Below, in pieces: positions 7,646-16,933 of a stretch of 64,000 nt of DNA (positions are counted from its first letter, which is position 1; the number at the start of each line of letters is the position of its first letter). The translations under genes and the position numbers were made by a program. The DNA is from an uncultured Ruminococcus sp. (GTDB lineage Bacteria > Bacillota > Clostridia > Oscillospirales > Ruminococcaceae). Location of the stretch: NCBI GenBank assembly GCA_910584195.1, contig CAJTYV010000002.1, positions 199,314-263,313 on the forward strand, written 5' to 3'. Under the pieces are notes generated by a model. That model saw nothing but the letters and a program-made list of their open reading frames with translations, made no database searches and was not told the DNA's origin.

Positions 7646-10600
7646 TTATTTTAGATTTTCAGCAAGTCCAGGTAATTTCTGTGACCTTACATCTTCTGCC
7701 ACGAGTCCTGCCACGATCTCAGCGCCCTTTTCACAAAAATGCGTACCGTCAGTCGAACCTTCAACAGCTCCCATGAGATGATAACTTTTAGCCGTATCGT
7801 ATCCGACAGAGTTGTAATGGTTCACCATAATCGTATTCAAATCAATGCAGGGCACATTATACTTAGCCGAAAGCTGCTTGCATGCATCACAGTAATTCGA
7901 ATAGCTGTTAATGAACTTTCCGCCAGAATAAGCTTTCATGCCTATAACGGTCGTAACAAGTATAGGAGTAGCGCCTTTTTCTTTAGCGGATTTTATAAAT
8001 TCAGTCATATACCACTCATACGAACCGACCGAGGGATTATTGACATCTCCACATGTGGGAGCGTAACGGTCGGCATTTGCTTTGCCCGAATCGTTAATAG
8101 CAAACTGTATCATAACATAATCGTCCTTTTTAAGACTGTCAATTATTGTCTGCCACCTGCCCTCGTCGTAGAATTTCTTAGTAGAACGACCCGCTATAGA
8201 ATGGTTGGCAACTGTTACATTATCATTAAAATAACTTTGGAGATAATACCCCCACCCTTGCTGCGGAGCGTACGATGCCCTATAGCTCTGTACAGTAGAA
8301 TCTCCGGCAATGTAAATAGTGGGCTTATTGCTGATTACAGGAAGCTCGCTGTTAGGATCGTATGTTTCGGCATAAGGCTCATCTGTTAAAGTAAGAGTAA
8401 TGTAATCGAGGTTAGGACCTCCCTCGGCAGTTGCAGAAACGAACTGTATCGTATTTCTGCCCGCATTCAATGGAAGAACGATACCGAACTCCGTCCATTC
8501 CGTCCATGCACCGGTACCTGTAAACGACTGCATCCAGTAATTCTGAGCGTCACCATTGACATATACTTTCATTTTACGATCGTTGGGCGAACCGTTGGCA
8601 AATCGTATGTGCGTCATATAGTTGCCTTTGTCGGAAACGTTTACTGTAAAAGTAATGCTGCTGTCAATCTCATTATCAAGATTAACATAACCCTCAGCTT
8701 TGGTGAATCCGGTGTTTACAGTTTCTGCCACGCCTTTTGTCCATGTTTGATCAACGGCGTAATAATGGGGATCTGCCGTTTCCGTCGAAGTGTCGGGAAC
8801 TGTTATCACAGATGCTGTTGTAGTATGAGCAGGCGGTATATAAACGGGCAGTTCCGCAAGGCCCGCGTCAACCATTTGTATGAAAAGCGAGTCATTCGAT
8901 GTAACTCCGTCATTATTGCCTGTAACGTCTGCATTGATATATCCAAGCTCTGAAAGACCGTATTTGTCCTGATTTCCGAGATGCTGAAGAATAGCTGTAG
9001 AATCAGCGATCGTTACAACTCCGTCGCAGTTTGCATCGCCAAGAAGTATTTTGCCCACGTCAACAGGAGGTCGAGTTACAACAGGCTCAGTCACAGGAGG
9101 TTCGGTTTCAGGAATTTTTGTTACAGGAGGCTCGGTAACAGGCGGCTCTGTAGATTCGGGAAGCTTTGCCGTCTCAATTATCCAATCCTGACAGTTTGCA
9201 CCGTTTACCTCCCACTGCTGAACGTTTGCGCCGGCTTCAGTCAAAGCGTTGATTACCTCAACCGCCGAATTGCTGCCCGACACCTTTGTACGAATCTTGT
9301 AAGAACCGTCTGCATTTTTAGTAAACTTATACTGCTGATTATCATTTCCGTTAAACGTATAAAGCGCTATATTCTGACCATTTGCAGGCTTGTTTCCGGC
9401 AACGTCAAGAACAAGATTTTCAGAAAGAGCAGTATAAATATAATAATAACCATCGGAAGCAGATTTAAGTTTCCAGACATTATGAGGCGCAGTTTCATTT
9501 TTTCCCCACTGCTGAACATTTGCGCCGCTTACTCCTTTAGCATCAGCAACCTCCATGTAAAGTCCGCTGTTAACATTTTTGAACGAATACATCACGCTTT
9601 CATCAAAAACCTCGGACGATGTACCGTCGAAATCATAAAGCTCCGACATAAGCTCTGCAAGTTTTTTTGAACCTTTCATGCTCTGATGAAGATCGTCATT
9701 TGAACCGTTTGCCTGTATAGCGTAATATTCAGCCATTCCGTCATAACCTACGGAAACTCCGAAATCCTGCCACGGCTTAAACAGATCGACAACTGTAACA
9801 TTCTGCTCGCTGCCTATAGTATCAAGCTGACCTCCAAACCATCGTCCTGATAACAGAGGACTGCGTGTAAGGTCGCCGCGCCGTCCCTGCTGCTTTACAA
9901 GCACAACCTCCATACCCTTTGCTTTTGCTTTTTTAACCATGTCCGTAACAACGCTGTAATATTCCTCGGAATTGGAATAATTAGTATCGTTTATACCAAT
10001 GGAAATAACGTAAATATCACCTGATTTACCATAGTATTCAATCGGTGTAAACTGTCCGCCGTCCACAAATCCCTTTGCATACTGACCGGAAGCCGCCATA
10101 TTACGTACTTCCCAACGACTGCGGTCAATATAATCTCCCAGAAACTGTCCCCAACCATGCTGTGAAGTTTCCGAAACGTTATAATAATTAGCAACCGTAG
10201 AATCTCCGCAAAGCCATATTGTCGGTTTCATTTCACCTGTATCGTTAAGCTGCGTTATCTCAACGGCTGAAATTGAAAACTGCGTATTAGCCCGCCCTGC
10301 AACAGCCTGCAAATTCAGCTGACCGTCAGTGACAGGTATCTGAACAGTCTCAACAGCATTATTGCCCGTGAGATTAATCATTTGCAGCATGCCTTCCATT
10401 TTAATGGTAGTACGGGAACAATTGCCCGTTACTACCTTTATCTCATACAATCCTTTCGGCAAATCTACATTAAAGGTATTACCCTCATTCTCTGATTTGA
10501 ACTGCACGGCATCGCTGTACGCACCCTGACCGCCTGCCGCTGCATTTGCAACATCGGCAGTACGGGCAAATCCATAACCTTTAGAAGCGCTATATCCGTC

Positions 10601-10774
10601 TGAAGCGGAAACTCCGGTATATCCGCTTTCCGCACCTGCTCCCCCAAAATCAAATTTCCAATTTACCGAAGCCGCTTCGGCAGACATTCCTTTTTCGGAA
10701 ACCGATAAACCAGCTCCTGCAAATGCCGAGAGGGATAATGCGGTAATTCCGCTTAAAAGCTTCTTAAATTTCAT
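7646..10774 (-). CDS. Cellulosomal double CE12 carbohydrate esterase with CBM13, dockerin and CBM35-like modules
   Basis: 1042-residue secreted enzyme, probably deacetylating pectin or hemicellulose. Modules in order: signal peptide (1-35, ends AEA-AS), a beta-sandwich module (38-175), SGNH/CE12 esterase 1 (185-380: GDST with Ser192, GIND, D360-x-x-H363), ricin-type CBM13 (395-535, two QxW-like repeats), Thr/Pro linker (538-570), type I dockerin (577-640, calcium loops starting D580 and D616, the second one residue longer than standard), CBM35-like module (665-797) and CE12 esterase 2 (817-1035: GDST with Ser826, AINDSG, D1009-x-x-H1012). The order CE12-CBM13-dockerin-CBM35-CE12 is known from R. 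flavefaciens cellulosome components. A dockerin in the middle, not at the end, of the chain is a ruminococcal habit. AAGGGA ribosome site upstream of 10774; leader of about 195 bases. Confidence 0.92.
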   Translation of the reverse strand: MKFKKLLSGITALSLSAFAGAGLSVSEKGMSAEAASVNWKFDFGGAGAESGYTGVSASDGYSASKGYGFARTADVANAAAGGQGAYSDAVQFKSENEGNTFNVDLPKGLYEIKVVTGNCSRTTIKMEGMLQMINLTGNNAVETVQIPVTDGQLNLQAVAGRANTQFSISAVEITQLNDTGEMKPTIWLCGDSTVANYYNVSETSQHGWGQFLGDYIDRSRWEVRNMAASGQYAKGFVDGGQFTPIEYYGKSGDIYVISIGINDTNYSNSEEYYSVVTDMVKKAKAKGMEVVLVKQQGRRGDLTRSPLLSGRWFGGQLDTIGSEQNVTVVDLFKPWQDFGVSVGYDGMAEYYAIQANGSNDDLHQSMKGSKKLAELMSELYDFDGTSSEVFDESVMYSFKNVNSGLYMEVADAKGVSGANVQQWGKNETAPHNVWKLKSASDGYYYIYTALSENLVLDVAGNKPANGQNIALYTFNGNDNQQYKFTKNADGSYKIRTKVSGSNSAVEVINALTEAGANVQQWEVNGANCQDWIIETAKLPESTEPPVTEPPVTKIPETEPPVTEPVVTRPPVDVGKILLGDANCDGVVTIADSTAILQHLGNQDKYGLSELGYINADVTGNNDGVTSNDSLFIQMVDAGLAELPVYIPPAHTTTASVITVPDTSTETADPHYYAVDQTWTKGVAETVNTGFTKAEGYVNLDNEIDSSITFTVNVSDKGNYMTHIRFANGSPNDRKMKVYVNGDAQNYWMQSFTGTGAWTEWTEFGIVLPLNAGRNTIQFVSATAEGGPNLDYITLTLTDEPYAETYDPNSELPVISNKPTIYIAGDSTVQSYRASYAPQQGWGYYLQSYFNDNVTVANHSIAGRSTKKFYDEGRWQTIIDSLKKDDYVMIQFAINDSGKANADRYAPTCGDVNNPSVGSYEWYMTEFIKSAKEKGATPILVTTVIGMKAYSGGKFINSYSNYCDACKQLSAKYNVPCIDLNTIMVNHYNSVGYDTAKSYHLMGAVEGSTDGTHFCEKGAEIVAGLVAEDVRSQKLPGLAENLK

Positions 10775-10856
10775 AGCATAAATTCCCTTCTGTTATACTC
10801 TCCTCCAATGCAAATCGTCCGCTCCTGCTGACGTAAATTCTGTCAGTATACTTAAA

Positions 10857-10923
10857 GCAACACCGCACAAAGCACGCCTGACGTCTTTGCACGTCATCTG
10901 CTTGTTGAAAGCAGAGCTTTGAA
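10857..10923 (-). repeat. Partial copy of the three-hairpin dispersed repeat in the esterase leader
   Basis: Bases 10897-10923, read on the minus strand, are identical over 27 positions to the first segment of the repeats at 15499 and 24676, including the hairpin TCTGCTT-TCAAC-AAGCAGA (offset by the element's reading direction). It is followed by a different hairpin (TGACGT/ACGTCA) and by GCAACACCGCACAAAG (10857-10872), which also forms one arm of the terminator at 63187. The whole lies in the 5' untranslated leader of the esterase gene. Confidence 0.75.
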
Positions 10924-10978
10924 TTGTACAATTTGCAATAAAGTGAAATATAAGGTATTATCTTTTTTATCTGATTTT

Positions 10979-11007
10979 ATTATATCATATGAAATTTACA
11001 AAGTCAA
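10979..11007 (-). promoter_or_regulatory. Promoter of the double CE12 esterase gene
   Basis: TTGACT (11002-11007), 17-base spacer, TATAAT (10979-10984) on the minus strand. It implies a leader of almost 200 bases that includes the repeat at 10857-10923. Confidence 0.78.
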
Positions 11008-11059
11008 CGGGGATAATATGAACTTTTGTATCATTTTCATGATATTTTTGAACGCAATA

Positions 11060-11112
11060 GAAAAAAGTTATACAAAATAATCCTCACTGATAAAAGATTA
11101 TTTTGTATAACT
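11060..11112 (-). terminator. Terminator of the C39-like lipoprotein gene
   Basis: A 17-bp perfect stem, AGTTATACAAAATAATC (11066-11082) with its complement at 11096-11112, followed by a T6 run on the minus strand. It begins 6 bases after the gene's stop. Confidence 0.85.
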
Positions 11113-11118
11113 CATAAA

Positions 11119-12084
11119 TCACCAAGGACATATGGTTACCGCCTGATAACCCATTTCTGCAAAACGCATATCTGCATATTCACGCTCATACGGCGTATAT
11201 GCGCCTTTTAACGGATCATGTATATAATAATAATTGTCGTCGTATCCTACAAGTACCATGCAATGCTCATTTGAAAGCCAGCTAAAGCTCTCGCCCGTCT
11301 CCTTGATGACCCATGATGACACAGCGTTGTAATACAACTGTTCCATGCCGATGCTGCCCCATATAACTACAGGCTCACCGAAATCAATATATTGCAGACA
11401 AATATCATTAAGATTCATTCCTGTAAGATAATATGTATCATAAAATTCATCTTCAAGAAAACGGCAAAGTCCGTCATAAATTGCTCCGCTGTAACAGCCG
11501 TAACCTGATTTTGACCTTGGATCTCCAATGAAGACTAAATTCGGGTCACCGCCGTAAATTTTATCGCCGTCCTTTTTAAACCCTTCGCTAAGCACATATC
11601 CTCCGTCGATAAGATCAATTGGTTCTATTTCGAATCCATAATAATTAAGCAGCATCGACGTACTCACAAGTTCGCAGCCTGTTGGAAGATCATCTTGCGA
11701 ACGATATGGAACGTCTATACATCCCGCAGCTTTATGATCCGGCTTTGGTTTTATGTCTCCATTTGTTTCCTCAACGTTAAGCTCTTCGATTATTTCCGTA
11801 TCAGTCTCGGAAATAATTTCTTCACGAGGCATGTCCTCTGCCATTGACGGAGCTTCTGTTTCAAGAACCGCAACAGTTTCCGTTACAGTATTTTTACTTT
11901 CTTCTTCCGATCCGAGTAATTCTTGAATATCGTTTATCGGCACAGTCCGGATTGAAAACGGTTCTTCATATGATTCAGTAGTTTCCGAAAAATCTCTATA
12001 TTCATCCATTTCAACCATTTCTCCGCAGGAACAAAGCATGAATGCAGACGCAAATACCGCCGCTGTTATTAAGTGTCTGTACAT
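11119..12084 (-). CDS. Lipoprotein with C39-like cysteine peptidase domain
   Basis: From the ATG at 12084 (AAAGGG upstream; a TTG two codons earlier sits too close to it) the protein has a lipoprotein signal with lipobox LCSC (Cys20). A Glu/Thr-rich linker covers about residues 24-118, and the Peptidase_C39_2-type domain covers 120-321. Catalytic candidates are Cys137 in PTGCELVS, His274 in SNEHCMVLVGYDD and Asp290 in IHDPLKG. Such proteins are anchored on the outer face of the membrane. The substrate is unknown; the peptidase C39_2 group is not tied to bacteriocin export as the ABC-fused C39 group is, and no transporter or precursor peptide is nearby. Upstream lies a 260-base AT-rich gap shared with the divergent two-component operon. 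Confidence 0.85.
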   Translation of the reverse strand: MYRHLITAAVFASAFMLCSCGEMVEMDEYRDFSETTESYEEPFSIRTVPINDIQELLGSEEESKNTVTETVAVLETEAPSMAEDMPREEIISETDTEIIEELNVEETNGDIKPKPDHKAAGCIDVPYRSQDDLPTGCELVSTSMLLNYYGFEIEPIDLIDGGYVLSEGFKKDGDKIYGGDPNLVFIGDPRSKSGYGCYSGAIYDGLCRFLEDEFYDTYYLTGMNLNDICLQYIDFGEPVVIWGSIGMEQLYYNAVSSWVIKETGESFSWLSNEHCMVLVGYDDNYYYIHDPLKGAYTPYEREYADMRFAEMGYQAVTICPW

Positions 12085-12287
12085 ATTCAAACCCTTTCTT
12101 TGACAAACTATAAAAATAGTTTATTGGAAAAATTCTGATCAACGTTCTTCAATTACATATTGTCGCAAAAAATAAAAAAGTTCGCAAAAATATTTTTCTT
12201 GTCGGAATCCGTCTTATATATTATCGCTGATAACGTCTTAAAAGTCAATATACTTTGCAAATTTTTTGCAAAATTTTTTCTTTTCCT

Positions 12288-12316
12288 TTGACTTTTTGGT
12301 GATTATTTGATAATAT
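12288..12316 (+). promoter_or_regulatory. Promoter of the two-component operon
   Basis: TTGACT (12288-12293), 17-base spacer, TAATAT (12311-12316), then GGAGG before the start at 12346. Confidence 0.6.
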
Positions 12317-12345
12317 AATAATGATAACACTTCTTTGGAGGAACT

Positions 12346-13011
12346 ATGATAAACATTTTAATAATTGAAGACGATATAAATATCGCCAAAATGATAAAAG
12401 CGGCACTCGCAATGGTAGATTACAACAGTTTCTGCTGCAATGACGGAAAGTCGGGAGTTGACGAAGCCATGAAAGGCGGCTACGATTTAGCTCTTATTGA
12501 CGTAATGCTGCCCGAAATGGACGGCTGGCAGGTCATGGAGAAAATTAAGGGTACAGGTATTCCCGCTATCTTCCTCACAGCTTTGCAGGACGTTGCCGAC
12601 AAAGTAAAAGGACTGCGGCTCGGAGCTGAAGATTATATAGTAAAGCCTTTTGAACCTTTGGAGCTTCTCGCACGAATAGATGTTGTTCTTCGCCGTGAGA
12701 ATAAAACAAGCTCCCGTCTTTCTTACTGCGATATTGAAATTGATATAAATAAACATATCATCACTTCTCAGGGAAAACCGATTTACCTTACTCCAAAAGA
12801 ATTCGATGTTATTGTTTACTTTATTCAGCACCTCGATATTGCCGTTTCCCGTGAAAGTCTGCTTTCAAACATATGGGGATTTGAATTTGAAGGCGAAAGC
12901 CGCACAGTTGATATACATGTTCAACAGGTGCGCAGAAAATTAGGTTTGAAAGACAAGCTTATAACCATTCCTAAGCTTGGATACCGTCTTGAAAGATGTG
13001 ACGGTAAATGA
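12346..13011 (+). CDS. OmpR/PhoB-family response regulator
   Basis: 221 residues. Receiver domain 1-118 with acidic pair E8-D9-D10, phosphorylation site Asp52 (IDVMLPEMDG), switch Thr79 and Lys100 (VKPFEP). Winged-helix DNA-binding domain 125-218 with YLTPKEFDVIVYF and VDIHVQQVRRKLG. GGAGG ribosome site 6-8 bases before the start. The stop overlaps the kinase start by four bases (ATGA), so the pair is co-translated. Confidence 0.95.
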   Translation: MINILIIEDDINIAKMIKAALAMVDYNSFCCNDGKSGVDEAMKGGYDLALIDVMLPEMDGWQVMEKIKGTGIPAIFLTALQDVADKVKGLRLGAEDYIVKPFEPLELLARIDVVLRRENKTSSRLSYCDIEIDINKHIITSQGKPIYLTPKEFDVIVYFIQHLDIAVSRESLLSNIWGFEFEGESRTVDIHVQQVRRKLGLKDKLITIPKLGYRLERCDGK

Positions 13012-14447
13012 AGCTTTGGCAAAAGATATTTCTTAGTTCACTAATGCTGATTATAGCCGTAATGAATATCGTATCCATTACTCTGCTCGGAAACAGTCAT
13101 CATCTGAGCATAGAACGTGAACAATCTCACGCGGTCAACGAACACGAATATTTAACATCGACTTTTATAAATACAGTAACTTATGAAAAACTTTCTCAGG
13201 AAGTCCTTACAATAAAATTAACTAAAATCGACAAAGCAGCGGAATACACTGTAAACAGCATGAGCAGGAACATAAATTCAGCTATATACTATGATACGCA
13301 AGCTTCTGCGGCTATTAAAATGCCGAACAAACTAAATAAACTTATACATGAAGAGCTGCTTGACAATATTGATCTGTCATGCGAAGAATATACGATACTT
13401 ACACTTGAATCGGAAGACAAACAGTTTATGACTGTTGGTTCGGCTATACAATTGGACGGAGAGCTTTATTATATAGTAACAGCCTCGGATATTACGGAAA
13501 TTTTCCGTCTTCATAACAGCCAATCCGATTTTGTAAGAGAAATCAGTATTATTTCATCTGCCGTCATATCGCTTATACTTCTTATTATAACCATAACTCT
13601 GCTTAAACCTTTGAATCGTCTAAACGTCTATACTAAAGCAATAGCAGGAGGACAGTACAATATACGAATACTAAAAAAGGGCAGCCGCGAATTCTGCGAA
13701 CTTGCAGATAATATGAATATTATGGCAGACGCTGTTCAAAGTCACGCCATACATCTTGAAAAAATAGCGGAATCACGTCAGACTTTTATTGCCAACCTTG
13801 CCCATGAAATGAAGACTCCTCTTACTTCAATCCTTGGATTCGGAGATCTGCTGCGCATTAAAAAAAATGTCACCGACAGCGAAAGAATCGAGTATGCTGC
13901 CGTTATAGTCGATGAAACAAAAAGACTTCGTTCGCTTTCCGGAAAACTCATGGAGCTTGCAGCAATGGGCGGAACTGAGATCGAAAAAAAATCAGTTGAT
14001 CTCAAAAAGCTTATCGGAGATACCGAAACCGCACTTACTCCCCTGCTTAACAAGCGAAATATCTCCTTAATAACAGAAACAGACGATATAATTATTAAAG
14101 CGGATGCGGAACTTTTCAAATCTCTGCTTTACAACATTGTTGAAAATGCCGTAAAAGCTTCTCCTGATAACTCCGAAATTACTTTGAAAGCAAAAAGGAA
14201 TAAAGAAAAAGCGGTCATAACAGTTTCAGACCATGGTATAGGAATGACAAAAGAGGAAACGAAACGCGTATTTGAACCCTTTTATATGGCGGATAAATCA
14301 CGCAGCAGAAAGGCAGGCGGAGCAGGACTCGGACTTGCCCTGTGTGCAGAAATTGCAAAACTTCACAATTCCGCACTGAAAATTGACAGTTCACCCGGAA
14401 AAGGTACAACTGTTTATATTGAAATGCCGGAGGCGAAAGGCAAATGA
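13008..14447 (+). CDS. Membrane sensor histidine kinase
   Basis: 479 residues: membrane helix near 8-28, extracytoplasmic sensor region of about 140 residues with no recognised fold, second helix near 178-198, HAMP region (200-250), HisKA dimerisation domain with the phosphorylated His266 in FIANLAHEMKTPLTSILGF, and an ATPase domain with the N box (NIVENAVKAS), G1 (DHGIGM), F box and G2 (AGGAGLGLAL). Overlaps its response regulator and the following gene by four bases each. The signal is unknown. Confidence 0.94.
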   Translation: MKLWQKIFLSSLMLIIAVMNIVSITLLGNSHHLSIEREQSHAVNEHEYLTSTFINTVTYEKLSQEVLTIKLTKIDKAAEYTVNSMSRNINSAIYYDTQASAAIKMPNKLNKLIHEELLDNIDLSCEEYTILTLESEDKQFMTVGSAIQLDGELYYIVTASDITEIFRLHNSQSDFVREISIISSAVISLILLIITITLLKPLNRLNVYTKAIAGGQYNIRILKKGSREFCELADNMNIMADAVQSHAIHLEKIAESRQTFIANLAHEMKTPLTSILGFGDLLRIKKNVTDSERIEYAAVIVDETKRLRSLSGKLMELAAMGGTEIEKKSVDLKKLIGDTETALTPLLNKRNISLITETDDIIIKADAELFKSLLYNIVENAVKASPDNSEITLKAKRNKEKAVITVSDHGIGMTKEETKRVFEPFYMADKSRSRKAGGAGLGLALCAEIAKLHNSALKIDSSPGKGTTVYIEMPEAKGK

Positions 14448-15430
14448 AACAGAATATAATTTTTACGTTTCTAACGGCTGTTATACTTGCCGTTGGCTTT
14501 TATGCGGTAGATATAGCGAAACTGCTGGGTTTCGGGAAAGATGAAGAAAAGTTCATAACAGCGGAAAAAACATCGTCAAATCAGATATATCTTTCAAACA
14601 CAAATACACAGATAGCTCCCTTAAGGCTAATACAGGGAGATACCTTTCCGGCTGATGACAGGTCTGCCGCTGCTGCTTCGGCAATGGTTAAAGCTATGGC
14701 GAAAAACAGCGAGATTTCCTCAATTTCATGGGGGATCGACACTGACCTTATCTCCTCGTGGCAGGTAAGTGAAAACGACTATATTTTCATAAATAACTGG
14801 GAATATATCGGCAAAAGAAAAAACAAACGCAAACTTGACTGCATAATAGACTCAAAGAGTCTTACAATTGTTTATATACGTTTTTACGATGAATATTCCG
14901 ATCAGCCGTCCTCCGCAAACGTTAGCCGCGGACTTGAACAGTTTGACGAAGATTCTAAGTTGTTTTATAACTCTCTTGACGTTATCGAAACGAAAATAAG
15001 AGAGGAAATTCCCGATCAATCCCAAAGTTTAAACGATCTCAAAGTATATAAGAGCATATCTGTACGCGATATTGACGAACTGAACTACAGGTGTAATTAT
15101 CAGTACAGCACTATAAAAAAAATCATGGAAAATAACTTCAATTCAAAACTTGCATCCTTTATGGTATCGCCCTCACTGTTCCTGAATACAGGAATTTATG
15201 ACGAGAATACTGAAACAGAGATTTGCGGAGTGACGCCGATACTTGAAAAAATACAGGAATTCTCAAGAGCTGAATCCCCCGAATACACCGCATATGGCAG
15301 CTGTATCTATCAGACTGTCTCCCTGAAGAATGACCGGCTTACGATAATCTATAACGCACTCAGCAATACTGTTGAGGGATATTTCTACGACGGCATCTTA
15401 ACTGATTCGGAAACAGCAATAATAAATTAA
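14444..15430 (+). CDS. Exported accessory protein of the two-component operon, unknown family
   Basis: 328 residues with an uncleaved N-terminal membrane helix (5-26) and the rest predicted outside the cell. No domain recognised. The central part contains ISWGIDTDLISSW and NDYIFINNWEYIG, which suggest mixed alpha/beta structure; a coiled region is possible around 165-190. Because the start overlaps the kinase stop by four bases, the protein is very probably a partner or modulator of the sensor. Single-helix exported proteins co-encoded this way often act on the sensor's outer domain; that role is inferred. Confidence 0.8.
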   Translation: MKQNIIFTFLTAVILAVGFYAVDIAKLLGFGKDEEKFITAEKTSSNQIYLSNTNTQIAPLRLIQGDTFPADDRSAAAASAMVKAMAKNSEISSISWGIDTDLISSWQVSENDYIFINNWEYIGKRKNKRKLDCIIDSKSLTIVYIRFYDEYSDQPSSANVSRGLEQFDEDSKLFYNSLDVIETKIREEIPDQSQSLNDLKVYKSISVRDIDELNYRCNYQYSTIKKIMENNFNSKLASFMVSPSLFLNTGIYDENTETEICGVTPILEKIQEFSRAESPEYTAYGSCIYQTVSLKNDRLTIIYNALSNTVEGYFYDGILTDSETAIIN

Positions 15431-15464
15431 GACAGCGCCTTACAATTATTGTTCGGCGCTGTCT
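15430..15464 (+). terminator. Hairpin after the two-component operon
   Basis: AGACAGCGCC (15430-15439) pairs perfectly with GGCGCTGTCT (15455-15464) across a 15-base loop, starting at the last base of the stop codon. There is no clear U-run, so it may act as a weak terminator or a 3'-end stabiliser. Confidence 0.6.
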
Positions 15465-15498
15465 AATAGTCTGTTCAGGCTCTTGAGCTATTGAATTT

Positions 15499-15624
15499 TT
15501 CAAAGCTCTGCTTTCAACAAGCAGACGGCTTACGATAGTAAGCCGGATTCAGTCGGAGATTGTATCTCCGACTGAATCTAAAGATGTTCGCCGCCTAAGA
15601 AGCGGGGACATCGTCTGCGGTTAT
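15499..15624 (+). repeat. Three-hairpin dispersed repeat, copy next to metK
   Basis: A 126-base element with three successive stem-loops: TCTGCTT/AAGCAGA, GGCTTAC/GTAAGCC and a 13-bp stem TTCAGTCGGAGAT/ATCTCCGACTGAA, then a GC-rich tail. Closely related to 24676-24866, with weaker copies at 38237 and 42019 and a partial one at 10897. The tail (GTCTGCGGTTATA) includes the complement of the metK TAA stop. No coding capacity. Confidence 0.9.
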
Positions 15625-16808
15625 AAATTTACAGCAGCCCTGAGAACTTCCGCTTTATCAGTTTTTTCCCATGCAGCTCCCAGATCTTCACGTCCCATAT
15701 GTCCGTATGCCGCAAGACGGCGATACTGAGGTTTTTTCAGATCAAGCATTTTGATAATAGCCGATGGTCTGAGATCGAATATCTTGGAAACTGCTTCGGA
15801 AATAATAGTCTCATCAGCCTTTCCCGTACCGAATGTGTCAACAAGAACGGAAAGGGGCTTAGCTACTCCGATAGCATATGAAAGCTGTACCTCGCACTTA
15901 TCCGCCAGACCTGCTGCAACAATATTTTTAGCGATATACCGCGCTGCATAAGCTGCTGAACGGTCAACCTTCGTAGGATCTTTTCCGCTGAACGCTCCGC
16001 CGCCGTGACGTGAATATCCGCCGTATGTATCAACTATTATTTTACGGCCCGTAAGACCACTGTCACCCTGCGGTCCGCCGATGACAAATCGTCCCGTTGG
16101 ATTTATATAAAGCTTTGTGTTTTCGTCCAAAAGCTCGGTGGGAATAACTTCTCGAATAACGTATTCCTCGATATCGCGTCTTAGCTGTTCCAACGAAATA
16201 TCGGCAGAATGCTGAGAGGATACCACAACTGCGTCAACTCTTACGGGTTTATCATCATGATACTCTACAGTCACCTGAGATTTTCCATCAGGACGGAGAT
16301 AACGGAGCGTGCCGTCCTTGCGCACTTCCGTAAGTTTCATAACAAGCTTATGCGCAAGAGAAATCGGAAGCGGCATAAGCTCCGGCGTTTCGCTGCATGC
16401 ATAACCGAACATTATTCCCTGATCGCCTGCACCATTGGAAAGTCCGTCGCTTTCATCGTTTTCCTCACGGTATTCGTAAGCTTCATTCACGCCCATAGCA
16501 ATGTCCGGGGACTGTTCGTCAATAGTTGTGATAACGGAGCAGGTATGAGCATCAAAACCATATTTTGCCCTGTCATAACCGATGTCCGCAACTACTTTTC
16601 GTGCGATTTTCGGAATATCGACCTTAGCCTTGGTGGAAATTTCTCCCATGCACATTATCATTCCTGTCGTAACAACCGTTTCGCAGGCAACGCGGGAATT
16701 TTCGTCCTGCTCAAGCATAGCGTCCAGTACGGCATCCGAGATCTGATCGCATATTTTATCGGGATGACCTTCCGTTACTGATTCAGATGTGAAAAATACC
16801 TTTTTCAT
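15621..16808 (-). CDS. metK: S-adenosylmethionine synthetase
   Basis: Makes SAM from methionine and ATP in the cytoplasm. The 395-residue length is standard. N-terminal FTSESVTEGHPDKICDQISDAVLDA with the catalytic His (GHPDK), listed by parts: residues 6-30; the loop GAGDQGIMFGYA; the phosphate-binding GGAFSGKDPTKVDRSAAY (residues about 271-288); and a C-terminal GREDLGAAWEKTD. GGAGG ribosome site 8 bases before the ATG. Controlled by a SAM-I riboswitch and attenuator directly upstream. The stop codon TAA is also the last part of the dispersed repeat at 15499-15624. Confidence 0.98.
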   Translation of the reverse strand: MKKVFFTSESVTEGHPDKICDQISDAVLDAMLEQDENSRVACETVVTTGMIMCMGEISTKAKVDIPKIARKVVADIGYDRAKYGFDAHTCSVITTIDEQSPDIAMGVNEAYEYREENDESDGLSNGAGDQGIMFGYACSETPELMPLPISLAHKLVMKLTEVRKDGTLRYLRPDGKSQVTVEYHDDKPVRVDAVVVSSQHSADISLEQLRRDIEEYVIREVIPTELLDENTKLYINPTGRFVIGGPQGDSGLTGRKIIVDTYGGYSRHGGGAFSGKDPTKVDRSAAYAARYIAKNIVAAGLADKCEVQLSYAIGVAKPLSVLVDTFGTGKADETIISEAVSKIFDLRPSAIIKMLDLKKPQYRRLAAYGHMGREDLGAAWEKTDKAEVLRAAVNL

Positions 16809-16868
16809 TTTTGACCTCCATAATATTTTTTAGAAATCCGCCAGAAAATTTGTTCGGATTATTTTTTA

Positions 16869-16900
16869 CCAAAAGAAAAGCGCCCATACCGTTGGACGCT
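16869..16900 (-). terminator. Riboswitch-controlled attenuator before metK
   Basis: On the minus strand AGCGTCC pairs with GGGCGCT (16894-16900 and 16879-16885), followed by TTTCTTTT. It sits between the SAM-I aptamer and the metK start, the expected place for the expression platform. Confidence 0.85.
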
Positions 16901-16933
16901 GTGATTTCTGAGTTTCGGAAATTGCTCATTGAT

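Noticed and set aside
7739..9670. Several plus-strand open frames opposite the esterase gene
   Set aside because: Composition (Arg, Cys, Ile, Ser-rich) and lack of start signals mark them as shadows of the large minus-strand gene.
11119..12084. Bacteriocin-processing C39 peptidase
   Set aside because: There is no ABC transporter fusion, no double-glycine precursor and no export partner; the protein is a stand-alone lipoprotein.
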